Below are positions 44,711 through 54,213 of a DNA stretch of 64,000 nt, piece by piece (position 1 is the stretch's first letter; the number at the start of each line of letters is the position of its first letter). Position numbers and translations under genes: made by a program. Source of the DNA: Ceratothoa steindachneri (Eukaryota; Arthropoda; Malacostraca; Isopoda; Cymothoidae); assembly GCA_963969495.1 (NCBI GenBank), contig OZ018319.1, forward strand, positions 200,854,736 to 200,918,735, written 5' to 3'. Below the pieces are notes generated by a model, which was not told the origin of the DNA, searched no databases, and worked only from the letters and a program-made list of their open reading frames with translations.

Positions 44711-45057
44711 CAAATGCAGTAATTATATTTTGAGAAATATATTAGAATGTATCTCCATTAACGGGTTCCCAAATTTCAACCTTAGCCCTGGTTTGTTCAT
44801 GCTAGACCTCATTATCACTACATTCATAAAATCTCAAATAAAGTTGTTTCAGGAGTTTGTACCCCCTAATTAAGGTTTAGAGGTGAGTAGTCTAATCCCC
44901 CCTTCCACTATTTAAGGCAATGTATGTCAAGCCTCCTGTTCATTCGTCAAAAGGTCTTTAAGAATAAAGACGAAAGCGCTCGGAATCGTTTTTTACTTTT
45001 CCTTTGTGGGTGTATCTGCATAACTTTGACTCACGTGCACTTTGTGAGTTTTTTTCA
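44705..45057 (+). mobile_element. Inverted Penelope-like 3' end with terminal repeat
   Basis: The plus strand repeats the tail of the GIY-YIG region (the block with ATTAGAATGTATCTCCATTA and CCTGGTTTGTTCATGCTAGA) and the terminal repeat up to GTGCACTTTGTGAG. The same segment is at 17090-17415 in the same orientation. It contains GGTCTTTAAGAATAAAGAC then GAAAGCG, the hairpin of this family. It ends at a short TA tract. Confidence 0.85.
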
Positions 45058-45079
45058 AATATATATATATATATATATA
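45058..45079. repeat. Short (TA)n tract
   Basis: About ten TA units between a PLE end and a mariner remnant that begins at its last TA. Confidence 0.9.
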
Positions 45080-45247
45080 CGAGGGGCCGCCAAGAGTGGA
45101 TTGAACAGCAGTCGGTCGGGAGTTTTCTGGTTGTCGGGAATTCGAAGCCTCAGGGACAAGTGGCGCAAGTGCATTGAAGTCTAGGGTAGTTATATTGAAA
45201 AATAATAAAACCCTTTCCTCATATCTCATTTACTTATATCCGAATTG
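45080..45247 (+). mobile_element. Internally deleted mariner remnant
   Basis: Begins with the 13 bp CGAGGGGCCGCCA terminal sequence and jumps directly to the transposase C-terminus: FWLSGIRSLRDKWRKCIEV, then a stop in place of the next codon and the SYIEK end. The 3' terminal repeat is cut off after ATCCGAATTG, where a PLE begins. About 1.1 kb is missing compared with the full element. Confidence 0.85.
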
Positions 45248-45249
45248 AA

Positions 45250-46311
45250 ATATTTGGCCTTAGCATGGGAAATAGTTTATCTCCGATATTGGCATGTGTC
45301 TTCATGGAATATTTTGAGACTGAACTCCTTCCAACAATTTCTCCCCCTAACTTTATATGGTTAAGGTACATTGACGATGTATTTTCTGTATGGCCTAATG
45401 GCCATGATTTTGATACCTTTTTTAATAATTTCAATAATTTGCATGTCTCCATCAAATTTAAATATGAATGGGAATATGATAATAGATTACCCTTTTTAGA
45501 TGTCCTCATTAATAAAGATCAACATGAATTAAAACTTGACGTGTATAGGAAACCAACCCACTCGAATGCCTATATACATTATTTTTCGTTTCACGATAAT
45601 ACTGTTAAAAAATCGGTAATTTCTAACCTTTTCCTTAGAGCATACAAAATATGTCATCCTTCCTATTTAGATGAAGAAATTGTCATTATCAGGACCATTT
45701 TTTCTAATTTGTATTACCCCGATTGGTTCATATTGTCTGCCCATTTTGCAGCTAGGAAAACATTCTATGGTAATAAGCCTTCCCGCACTAACGACTTCAA
45801 ATAATGTATAACATTGCCATTTAATAATAAATTAAATAGTTTGAAGGACATATTTGGAAAATCGGGTATTAATCTAGCCTTTAAATATAATAATTCCTTA
45901 AACCAATTGATGATGGCCAGGAAACCCAAAGAACATCATAACATAGGAGTATATGCAGTACCATGCAACGATTGCCATAAAGTTTATATAGGGAAAACGG
46001 GGAGAAATCTAGACAAGAGATTGTACGAACACAAAAGAGATATTAGAGTGGGCAGCGAAAGTAGTGGAATATTTTGCCATGTTAGAGACAAGAATCATAC
46101 GATCGATTTTATTGAAAGTAAAATGTTATTTAAATCGGATAACTATGTTAAGAGAAGAATCGTAGAATCGAGCTTGATATCGTCAGTTCCTAATTTAAAT
46201 CTATCTGAGGGTCAATTTTCTTTTAATCCTGTAATAAGATCGCAAATAAACAAAATAGTAAAATGTCAGCCCTTTGATATGTTTAGTCCTACCCCTCCCC
46301 CCCCAGATTAG
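45250..46311 (+). pseudogene. PLE reverse transcriptase and GIY-YIG, one in-frame stop
   Basis: This is the best-preserved PLE coding region. It starts inside the palm with IFGLSMGNSLSPILACVFME, then WLRYIDDVFSVWPNG with the catalytic aspartate pair intact. The conserved RLPFLDVLINKDQHELKLDV and YRKPTHSNAYIHY block follows, then the thumb. A single TAA at 45802-45804 interrupts the frame after NDFK. The same frame resumes with the linker and the GIY-YIG domain: IGVYAVPCNDCHKVYIGKTG, RNLDKRLYEHKRDI, then a FCHVRDKNHTIDF histidine block, VKRRIVESSLI and NLSEGQFSFNPVI. It ends at 46311. The N-terminal half of the reverse transcriptase is missing, cut by the mariner remnant, so the copy is not autonomous. 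Confidence 0.88.
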
Positions 46312-46498
46312 CCACAAGTAGGGGATTGGGGAAAAAAAGAGGGGATCTTGTGTTATGCTTATATGCATTTCTCTTATATTTTCTGCCCAGTGTCAGTTGA
46401 AAAAGGGTGTGAGATACACCGAAACTGTTCTGAATTAAATTGTATTCGGAGAATGTGGTTTAATTCCTCATCTTTTCTTGCGATATTGCATTAATTTT

Positions 46499-46502
<4 letters not shown>
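46312..46502 (+). mobile_element. PLE 3' terminal repeat
   Basis: Follows the stop codon and ends at a TA tract. GTTGAAAAAGGGTGTGAGAT at about 46397 leads to ACACCGAAACTG: a 5-bp GGTGT/ACACC hairpin followed by GAAAC, the hammerhead-like arrangement of PLE terminal repeats, with a degenerate CUGAUGA half. Confidence 0.65.

Positions 46503-46536
<34 letters not shown>
46503..46536. repeat. (TA)n microsatellite at PLE end
   Basis: About 17 TA units. A PLE end lies on the left and a hairpin sequence on the right. Confidence 0.95.
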
Positions 46537-46538
<2 letters not shown>

Positions 46539-46668
46539 TTGTACCACGTAAGGAAAGAGAAAGATTAATTGGTGCTAGTACTTTCGTTATCTTAATAACA
46601 TTTTCAAATTAAGTAACGAAAGTACTAACTCCAATCAATCGTTCTTTTTCCCTACGTAGTACAACTAT
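46535..46668. repeat. Long hairpin, about 59-bp arms
   Basis: The left arm (about 46535-46593, TGGTTGTACCACGTAAGGAA onward) is the imperfect reverse complement of the right arm (about 46611-46668, ending CTACGTAGTACAACTATA), with a 17-base loop. The arms are roughly four-fifths identical. The hairpin is flanked by TA-rich sequence, as expected of a foldback element with TA target preference. Confidence 0.8.
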
Positions 46669-47349
46669 ATATTTATATTTATTCACGTTTTACCTCTCGT
46701 GATTTTTACCCATAACAGCTGTTTATTTTTCTTTGTCGTCTGTGGTTCCCAAGAACCCTACCTCTTATTATTTTTCCCCCGAGATTGCTTTTGCGATTTG
46801 TAATAAAATATAGTTTGTTTTTCAAGTGAAGTCTAAATTTTCATCTTATTTAAAAGACTCACTATTGTGGCGAAGTGATTCTAAGGTCATTAACAATATT
46901 ACTAAGAATTAGGTTTTGAACAAAGGGGCTACATTTCAATCGCCTGTCCGAAATATTAAAGTTGGACATTTCTCTACTTAAAATAGATTCAACAATTTTC
47001 CTATACGGAAACCACTACAAGTGTTAATTAATTGGGACCGAGGGTAATCAATTACATGGTTTAATTTTTATGTCATTTAAAATACTCGATGCCGTACTGG
47101 CTCATCTGACATCATCTTTGTGTTCATATTACCTATTTTCTATACTATTGTATTTCTATATCATTCTATACTATTAAATTATAACATTGAAAAGGATTTC
47201 GAATTTCTTGAATATAAGATTGCATCATATGAAATCTTCACAAAATATATTAAATGTATGCCTTAATTTACCATGGAAATTTCATTTACCTTCTCAGATT
47301 TTTGAAAATATTTTAATAAACGAAAATAGTTTTCTTACTCTTTACTTTG

Positions 47350-47352
<3 letters not shown>
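46669..47352. other. AT-rich, no gene seen
   Basis: No recognised motif. A short plus-strand open frame from 47187 runs into the TA tract and is not a gene. Confidence 0.4.

Positions 47353-47429
<77 letters not shown>
47353..47429. repeat. (TA)n microsatellite at PLE end
   Basis: About 38 TA units abutting the start of a PLE terminal segment. Confidence 0.95.
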
Positions 47430-47431
<2 letters not shown>

Positions 47432-48668
47432 AGCATATCACATTGACGTGATATATATAAGTGAAAGAAAATGGTAAACCACAATATTTGAATCAAGATT
47501 TTATTTTCGGCCACATGCCATTTTTTCAACTAATAATGAAGACGCTAGGCAAGGAACATAGTATATATATATAAGGTAAGCACATCCTAAACCAAATGAA
47601 ACAGCAGGAAACAATCTGGAGAAAATATATACTCAAGTGAATCTGGCGTGAATGACAAGCTAAACAAAATGAAATGGAACCGGAAACAATCTGGAGAGTT
47701 GTTAATCCTCGAGATGCATTGCGTCCGGGAGCTTATAAATAAGATTGGCGACTCTATTCATCATATATTTGTTAAATTTATATTGCCCTTCAGATAAATT
47801 GAAATTATCAACTTTCTTGATGATGATGGATTCCGCAATTCTACTCTCAATATAATTGTTTGATTATAAATGATTTTTGCATTGTTAAAATCAATTCTAT
47901 GGTCGTGCATTTGCATGTGCGTAAAGAGACTTGACGAATTCTTACACCTTCTGATATCAGCTAAATGTTCTTTCATCCTCTTATTAAAGTGGCTTGACTA
48001 TCCGAAGTATGTTAATTTGCAATTATAGCATGGTATACTGTAAACTTCAGCATCGAGATTGATTGGGCGCAGTCTAGTCAGGGATTTTCGAATGGTATTA
48101 GAATATTTAAATGTAACATTCATGTTATTTCCGTTCGCATATGATTTTAAAGGAGCTAAGGCTGGAGTATATGGGAAACTAGTACATTTCTTAAAATCAT
48201 CCCTACGTGGTGTTGAGGTGCCATATAAGTTTTTTCGTGCTTTGGAATGTCATCTATTTATGAGGTGAATTGGATATTTTAGTTTAATTAAATTGCAGAT
48301 AAGGTGGTTAATTTCACCCTAAAGGAAGATTGGGCCGCACGTTCAATAGGCTCGGAGAAAGAGGGAAGAAATAACAGATATCTTAACGGATTTATCATGT
48401 AGTGAGAAAAAAATGTATGTAAGCATTTGAATTTGTAGACTTTCGATAGGCTGAGCACTGAATATAATTATTTAAACGGTGGATATTTACGTCTAAAAAC
48501 GGAATCCATTTAAATTTGTAGGATTTTGATAGACTGAGCACTGAATATAATTATTTAAACGGTGGATATTTACGTCCCAAAACGGAATCCATTTGAATTT
48601 GTAGGCTTTTGATAGACTGAGCACTAAATATAATTATTTAAACGGTGGATATTTACGTCTAAAAAAGG
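47430..48668 (-). mobile_element. Penelope-like element, 5'-truncated, minus strand
   Basis: The terminal repeat at about 47430-47750 is followed on the minus strand by the C-terminal tail (DNFNLSEGQYKFN-like block at 47800), the GIY-YIG core and reverse-transcriptase remnants up to the 83 bp triplication. The GIY-YIG core reads EVYSIPCYNCKLTYFG at about 48045-47998, then MKEHLADIRRCKNSSSLFTH and HDHRIDFNNAKIIYN. Upstream, WIPFLDVNIHRLNNYIQCSA supplies the PFLDV block. Stops interrupt all parts. Confidence 0.8.
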
Positions 48669-48683
48669 AATCTATCATCATCA
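48435..48683. repeat. 83-bp tandem triplication inside PLE coding sequence
   Basis: Three units starting at 48435, 48518 and 48601, differing at a few bases. On the minus strand each unit encodes the conserved PFLDV...YRKST reverse-transcriptase block. Because 83 is not a multiple of three, the reading frame changes from unit to unit. Confidence 0.93.
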
Positions 48684-49075
48684 ACAAAGTTAATAATTTC
48701 AATTTACCTGAAGGACAATACAAATTTAACAAATGTATAATGAATAGAGTCTCCAATCGTATCTATAAGCCCCCGGATGCAATGCGTTTTGGGGATTAGC
48801 AACTCTCCAGATTGTTTTAGGTTCCATTTCATTTTGTTTAGCTTGTCATTCACGCCAGATTTACTCGTGTATATATATTTTTCCAGAATGTTTCCTGCTG
48901 TTTCATTTTGTTTAGGATGTTTCTTACCTTATATATACTATGTTCCTAGCCTAGCGTCTTCATTATTAGTTGAAAAAATGGCATGTGGCCGAAAATAGTC
49001 CGATAGTTATAAATAATATCTTGATTCAAATATTGTGGTTTACCATTATCTTCTACATATATACGAGTATATACA
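48669..49075 (+). mobile_element. Inverted PLE C-terminal tail and terminal repeat
   Basis: The plus strand repeats, in inverted orientation to 47450-47860, the PLE tail (NFNLPEGQYKFNKCIMNRVS) and the terminal repeat through GTTGAAAAAATGGCATGTGG and CCGAAAATAG. A short extra piece near 48998-49018 is absent from the other arm. The two arms, about 400 bp each, surround the minus-strand PLE remnant. Confidence 0.88.
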
Positions 49076-49435
49076 GGGAGGCCCCCCTAAAAATCAAGGA
49101 GGGCATATTGAGCGATTCCTTAAAATTTAAATTTAATTTGAAATTTTGAAAATTTCGAATATTAATTTTTGAAATTTAGAAAATAAAACACGTTTTTTAC
49201 ATTATTTTTTAAAGCTAATTGACTCATTAAATGACTCTAAGACCATTTTAAAGAATAAGTATTTATAAATAAAAGATTCTTTCATGTCCCTAGCTGCAAT
49301 GGTTATTGAGATATTACTTCTCAAACGCTTGAATTTTATGGGGGGGGGAGTCCACCCTCTTCTCTCTCACCTCCATCCATAGAAAACCGACTTCTACAGG
49401 GTTAGGGATTAACTTTTATAGTTTCTGTGATTTTA
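49076..49435. other. AT-rich, no gene seen
   Basis: Unassigned sequence between two PLE clusters, with a G-run at 49342-49349. Confidence 0.4.
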
Positions 49436-50150
49436 ATATAAAATTTCTACCATTAAGACTCTTGTACACAGGGGCTTTCACCTTTGCTCATCTTTTCTCC
49501 AAATCCACCAAGAGTTCCAGAACTTGAAGTCACACTTGATAAAAAAACAGTTTTCCGTCACTCTTAATTGAAAGGACAATAAAACAGTTTTTAAATAATA
49601 TATATTACCCTCCCTTTCCTGAAATCACTGCACCTAAAGAAGTTAGATTTCTTGTTGTTCCTGAGATGGGGTTTTTGAATCGAACCTTCAGAAAAGATAT
49701 CTCTAAAGTTTTTTAGGCAACCTGAATTTAAGGTGTTTTTTTTCCAACAACCACACAATTGGAATTTTTTTTTAAATTAAAGATCAAACTCCTAAGGACT
49801 TACGTAGTGGTGTAGTTTATTTTTACTCTTATCCAGAGTGTACCTCTGGAAAATATGTTGGAAGAACCCTACGTACCCTTCAGGCCCGTTTTTTTCTCTC
49901 ACATAGGCATCAAACTTAGAACAGGGAAAGTTCTTAATAAAAAAGAAAATTCTTCTATAAGAGAGCACTCAATTAAATGCCAAACAATTCCATCCCTGAA
50001 TGACCTCGAGATTTTGGACTCCAACTCAAACCCACTGTCACTACGTATCTCTGAATCTATTTATATCAAAACACTATCTCCCTCACTCAATTCTGATTCC
50101 TCTTCAAATGCATTAAACTTCCTTTAAACAACCACTTCTAGTGAAACTGT
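49436..50150 (+). pseudogene. PLE reverse transcriptase thumb and GIY-YIG, upstream copy
   Basis: The plus strand shows PEITAPKEVRFLVVPEMGFL and RTFRKDISKVF (the linker before the endonuclease), then GVVYFYSYPECTSGKYVGRT and LRTLQARFFSHIGIKL. VVY and YVG are the two halves of the GIY-YIG motif. The tail continues in one frame to about 50127. Preceding thumb sequence (like FSKFHQEFQNLK) is visible in other frames from 49470. The catalytic palm is missing. The C-terminal end abuts a terminal repeat and then the start of another PLE. Confidence 0.8.
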
Positions 50151-50480
50151 TATATTTCCCGTCACCTCTCTACCACACCATATTCTCATTGGATATCAAA
50201 GATTCAAGGTATGTTTCTCATTTGATCCGTTTGGTTTTATATTGATTTTTTATGTTGTTTTTTAAACTTTTATTAGCCAGTTTTTTAGTTGTTTTTTTGT
50301 ACAATTTTACTTTACTTCTTTCCTTAAATCGTTGTATTTTATTCCCCTATAATTATAATTTGCGGCGACCACATAAACTATTTTGTATATTTGTATATCT
50401 TAATCTGTTTTCTAGAGCCAGAAGATGACCGTTAGGTCGAAACGTTGCACTACTCAATCGTAATAAAGATTTGTTTGATG
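50151..50480 (+). mobile_element. PLE terminal repeat between two PLEs
   Basis: Contains GAAGATGACCGTTAGGTCGA then AACG at about 50420: a GACC/GGTC hairpin of 4 bp followed by CGAAACG, the hammerhead-like layout; CUGAUGA reads AAGATGA here. It links the 3' end of one PLE to the 5' end of the next, the tandem arrangement typical of these elements. Confidence 0.7.
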
Positions 50481-51646
50481 TTGGATTTAAGTCTACTCCT
50501 CGCCATTGTTTTCTTATTGAAAATTAAATTAAGGTTGCATAGCGGACACTACCTGGATTATATTTACTCAAAATACTATCAATATGGAGTTAAGATGTTT
50601 TGTACCCCCATCAAAACTTATCGCAAACTTACGAAAGCTAAGTTGGATTGTAATTTTCTTGAACAATGTCGATCTAGTCAGGTTTATCCCAAGTTTGTTT
50701 ATTTCAAATTGTACAGTGACTCATTGTACACTTCTGAGTTTTACCAATCCTCTCTTGAATATTTATTAAATAATGAGGTGAATCACAAATTGAAACTTAT
50801 ATTGACAGCCATACCATTACTGTTAATACGTCTCTAAACAACTTGCGTCAAACAGTTTCCATTCTAGATTACCTAGCCCTAATTTCTATCATAGAAAAAG
50901 AATTACAAAAATTGATACATTCTGTTTCCAAAAACCCACAAACGTAAACTTCAATCTCTGGGGCTTGATTCCCTCCAGTTCTTTTAACCTAAAGAAGTTA
51001 TTTCTAATCTTTCTGACTATGTGTTGATTAAACGAGATAATTTTTTGCTTTCATTGGTACTTCAATTTAAGTTACCTATATTCCACATTCAGAAACCACG
51101 ATTTTTTCTCTATTTCAAAAAGTTCTTTCATGATGTTACAAGTGTGCCAATTCATGGTAACTTAACTGACTTTAGAACACAGTTTTCTAATCTAGTACAT
51201 GAATACTATCATAAAGTCAGAAAATCCCGTATTAGCTCCTTTATTTTCCGTAGGTCGGACAGAGATATTTTAAAAACACTCGCTCATGTCCCTAACTAAA
51301 TTATTACCAAACCTGATAAAGGAAACGGCGTGGTTCTGTTAAACCGCGCTGATTATGTTAATAAAACGAAAGATATCCTAAACGACCATAATAAGTTTAA
51401 GCTTATAAACCAACCGGCCAAAGGTGTGATCTTAAGAATGGAGAATAAAGTAAATAGATTTCTTATGAATTTGAAGTCCCAAGAAATTATTAATCAGAGC
51501 ACGTATAAAGATCTTTTCGCTACGGGTACTGGCTTAGCCAACATGAATTGTCTACCAAAGATCCATAAGTCTCATATTCGATTACACCCTATTATAGCTT
51601 CATACCCTCTACAGACTTATAAATTAGGAGTTATAAGGAAAGAGAG
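50445..51646 (+). pseudogene. PLE reverse transcriptase, N-terminal part, downstream copy
   Basis: Plus-strand blocks, in order: a basic helix-rich N-terminus at 50520-50780 (KMFCTPIKTYRKLTKAKLDC), then SLVLQFKLPIFHIQKPR and VPIHGNLTDFRTQFSNLVHE at about 51060-51200, then KPDKGNGVVLLNRADYVNKT at 51311, and LANMNCLPKIHKSHIRLHPI at 51536. The KPDKGNGVV and PKIHK blocks are hallmarks of PLE reverse transcriptases, upstream of the catalytic aspartates. The first part of this frame may be non-coding leader. The copy is cut at about 51646 by the 3' end of a CR1 LINE lying on the other strand. At least two stops or frameshifts. Confidence 0.82.
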
Positions 51647-52632
51647 TACCCTAGGAGACCTTACGGTTCATTCAAAGAGGGTACCTTTGGACTAGCAATC
51701 GAGCGGGCACATGGCTGCTCAATTGTTTTGCGTCCTTAAACGGCCACTTTTCAAGACTTTGTCTAGTCTTGACTTGAACTGGTCAACAGATTCACTGTTG
51801 ACAACTTCCACTGGAAGTGCGTTCCACTTACCACACATACTGTAGGTGAAAAAATTTCCACACAGATTGCGGTTGTAACGCTTCAGTTCAAGTTTGAAGC
51901 CATGATTGCACGTTCTGTTCTCACTCAGTGTGAAAATATCTCAGCAGTCAACATTGTCGAACCCTCAAAGTATTTTGAAAACTTCGATGAGCTGACCACA
52001 CAGTCTACGGGTTTCCAGCGAGAACAGATTTAATTTCCTTAGTCTATCCTCATAACTTTTATGTGGGATAGAGGGAATCAGTTTGGTTGTCCTAGCTTGT
52101 ACGCGTTCCAACCTTGCGATGTATTTTCGAAACGAAGGACTCCAAAATTGTACGGCATACTCCAGATGCGACCGAACGAGGGAGTTGTACAGACAAAGTA
52201 CTCTCTCCTTGTTACGGTATCCAAACTTGCGCTTTATGTAGCCTAACATCCTTTGAGCTTTCTTCTCTGCCTCGATGCAGTGTTTCGAGAAATTGAGGTC
52301 GCTAGTGATAGTTACACCCAAGTCCTTCTCAGTGTCACTCGATTCAAAAGCAGTGCCCCTAAGGATATACTGAGATTTGGGGTTTCGGTGGCCGATATGC
52401 ATTACTTTGCATTTCCCTACGTTAAAAGGCATTTGCCACGTGTCCGACCAGTCCCCAATCTTCCCAAGATCTTCCTGCAGGCGGGCAGTATTTCCATCCT
52501 TTACAACGTTCATACCAAGCTTGGTATCGTCGGCAAATTTGGAAATCTTGGCAACCATGTCACCGTCCATGTCATTGACGTAGATGATGAATAGTAGTGG
52601 TCCCAGGACAGAACCGTGAGGCAACCCGCACC
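51647..52632 (-). pseudogene. CR1 LINE ORF2 fragment, 5'-truncated
   Basis: A long open frame (51965-52711) on the minus strand covers the reverse-transcriptase palm: GSVLGPLLFIIYVNDMDGD, ISKFADDTKLGMN with the catalytic FADD motif intact, MPFNVGKCKVMHIGH, TEKDLGVTITSDLNFSKHC, YNSLVRSHLEYAVQFWSP and RLRKLNLFSLETRRL. The tail continues in another frame with KWNALPVEVVNSES to the stop near 51710. The 5' truncation is at about 52632; the Met and Ser-rich start of the open frame comes from a GA-repeat next door and is not part of the protein. The 3' end is shared with the copies at 54900 and 59790. Confidence 0.9.
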
Positions 52633-52706
52633 CTTCTTTATGCGACGGAATAGAGAGAGAGAGAGGGGAAAAGAGAGAGAGAGAGGGGAAAAGAGAGAGA
52701 GACATA

Positions 52707-52748
<42 letters not shown>
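52633..52748. repeat. (GA)n patches and (TA)n tract
   Basis: GA-rich stretches with GGGGAAAA interruptions at about 52650-52702, then about 20 TA units at 52710-52748. Confidence 0.92.
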
Positions 52749-52780
<32 letters not shown>

Positions 52781-52944
52781 TAACGCAAGTATTTAATATT
52801 GAATTGTTTCCTTGGAATCTAAATCATAGCAGAGTTATTGGAAAACCCATGATTTTATTGAGCATTTATTGGTCGAACATTTCTGTTTTCCTAGACATTA
52901 TTACCAGCGACTGAAAGAGAAAAAGAGAGAAAGAGAGAGAGAGC

Positions 52945-52979
<35 letters not shown>

Positions 52980-52995
52980 AAGTGTTACAAGGAGT
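52749..52995 (-). mobile_element. PLE terminal fragment among GA repeats
   Basis: GAATTGTTTCCTTGGAATCT, then ATTTATTGGTCGAACATTTC and CAGCGACTG, match the terminal fragment at 941-1075. GA-repeats flank it on both sides (52749-52780 and 52918-52980). A mariner is inserted at its right edge. Confidence 0.55.
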
Positions 52996-54213
52996 TACGA
53001 GGGGGGAAGGGGTAAATAAGTTTTGCAATTCGGATATAAGGAAACGAGATATCAGGAACAGTGTTTTATTATTTTTTAATATAACTACCCTCGACTTCAA
53101 TGCACTTGCGCCACTTGTCCCTGAGGCTTCGAATTCCCGACAACCAGAAATCTCCCGACTGCTGTTCAATCATCTACTGGACCGCGAGTTAGACATCTTC
53201 ATCGTCCCCAAACCGGCATCCATGCAGTGCAGCCCAGAGCTGGCGGAATAAAAAGTAGTCGCTAGGGGCCACATCTGGATTGCAGAGGGGGTGGTTGAGC
53301 TCCTTGAATCCGCACTCGCACAGCGCAGCTTGTGCAACTGTGGCCTTGTGGACAGGGGCATTGTCGTGGAGGAGCAGGACACCGCGTGTCAACTTGCCGC
53401 GCCGCTTCTGACGGATGCACTCATTCCACCCAGCCAGTTCATCGGCGTACTATTGGCCTGTGATGGTCCTTCCACGAGGCGCATAGTCCACCATCAACAC
53501 TCCCTCAGAATCCCAGAAGATGGTGGCCATGATCTTCCCGGCTGAGGGTTGGGTGCGGAACTTGATAGGGGTCGGAGAGCCCCTGTGCTTCCAGGCCATG
53601 CTTTCGAGCTTGGTATCGGGATCCCAGTGATGGACCCACGTTTCACCACCTGTCACTATTCGTGACTCAAACCCCGCCAAGTCTTAGTTGTACAGGAGCA
53701 GCAGCTCCTTCAAACTTTGACGACGTTGAAATCGATCATGGGGCGTGAGGTTTCGTGAGGTTTCTAGGGACCCAACGGGCAGAGACCTTGGTCATGGCCA
53801 AATTGTCGTGGGTGATTTCTTTTACCTTCACCCGTCGATTTTCGAGGATCCTCCTCTCCACATGGGCCACATTGTGCTCGTTGGTAACGTCTGACGGGCG
53901 TCCTGGACGGAGGTCATCTTCAAGGGACTCACGACTATGGCGGAACTCCCTATTCCAGCGGGCAATGGTTGCATAGGAAGGGGCGGTGTCGGTGTACACT
54001 GCAACCATACGTTCATGCATCTCTTTTGCATTCTTGCCTTCCTTGGTCAAAAACTTGATCACTGCGTGGTGCTCAACCTTCTCCATTGTTGATAAATTTG
54101 TGACTGACGATCTGCGATCAGCTACTGCTTCTTAAATACACCCCCACAAACAGCCATCCCCCTTCCTCTGTTTTGCCCTACTAATTCGCAAAACCTATTG
54201 ACCTCCCCTCGTA
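52996..54213 (-). mobile_element. mariner element, second copy
   Basis: Bounded by TA, with left end TACGAGGGGGGAAGGGG and right end, reversed, TACGAGGGGAGGTCAATAGG. The same family as 2195-3500, but 88 bp shorter overall. Confidence 0.9.
53050..54086 (-). pseudogene. mariner transposase, broken, catalytic residue lost
   Basis: The frame starts at ATG 54086 with MEKVEHHAVIKFLTKEGKNA and runs 116 residues. Compared with the copy at 2.2-3.5 kb it lacks 42 bases (14 codons, in frame) in the second helix-turn-helix, joining VKVKEI directly to THDNLAMTK. The first catalytic block reads TGGETWVHHWD where the other copy has DETWVHH, so the first aspartate is glycine. The second block (LLHDNAPVHKATV) and third (NPDVAPSDYFLFRQL) are intact, in other frames. 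Several stops separate the parts. Confidence 0.9.

Noticed and set aside
52253..52594. Plus-strand open frames at 52253-52594, 55341-55847 and 60278-60460 as genes
   Set aside because: They are antisense readings of the CR1 reverse transcriptase and recur in each copy for that reason only.
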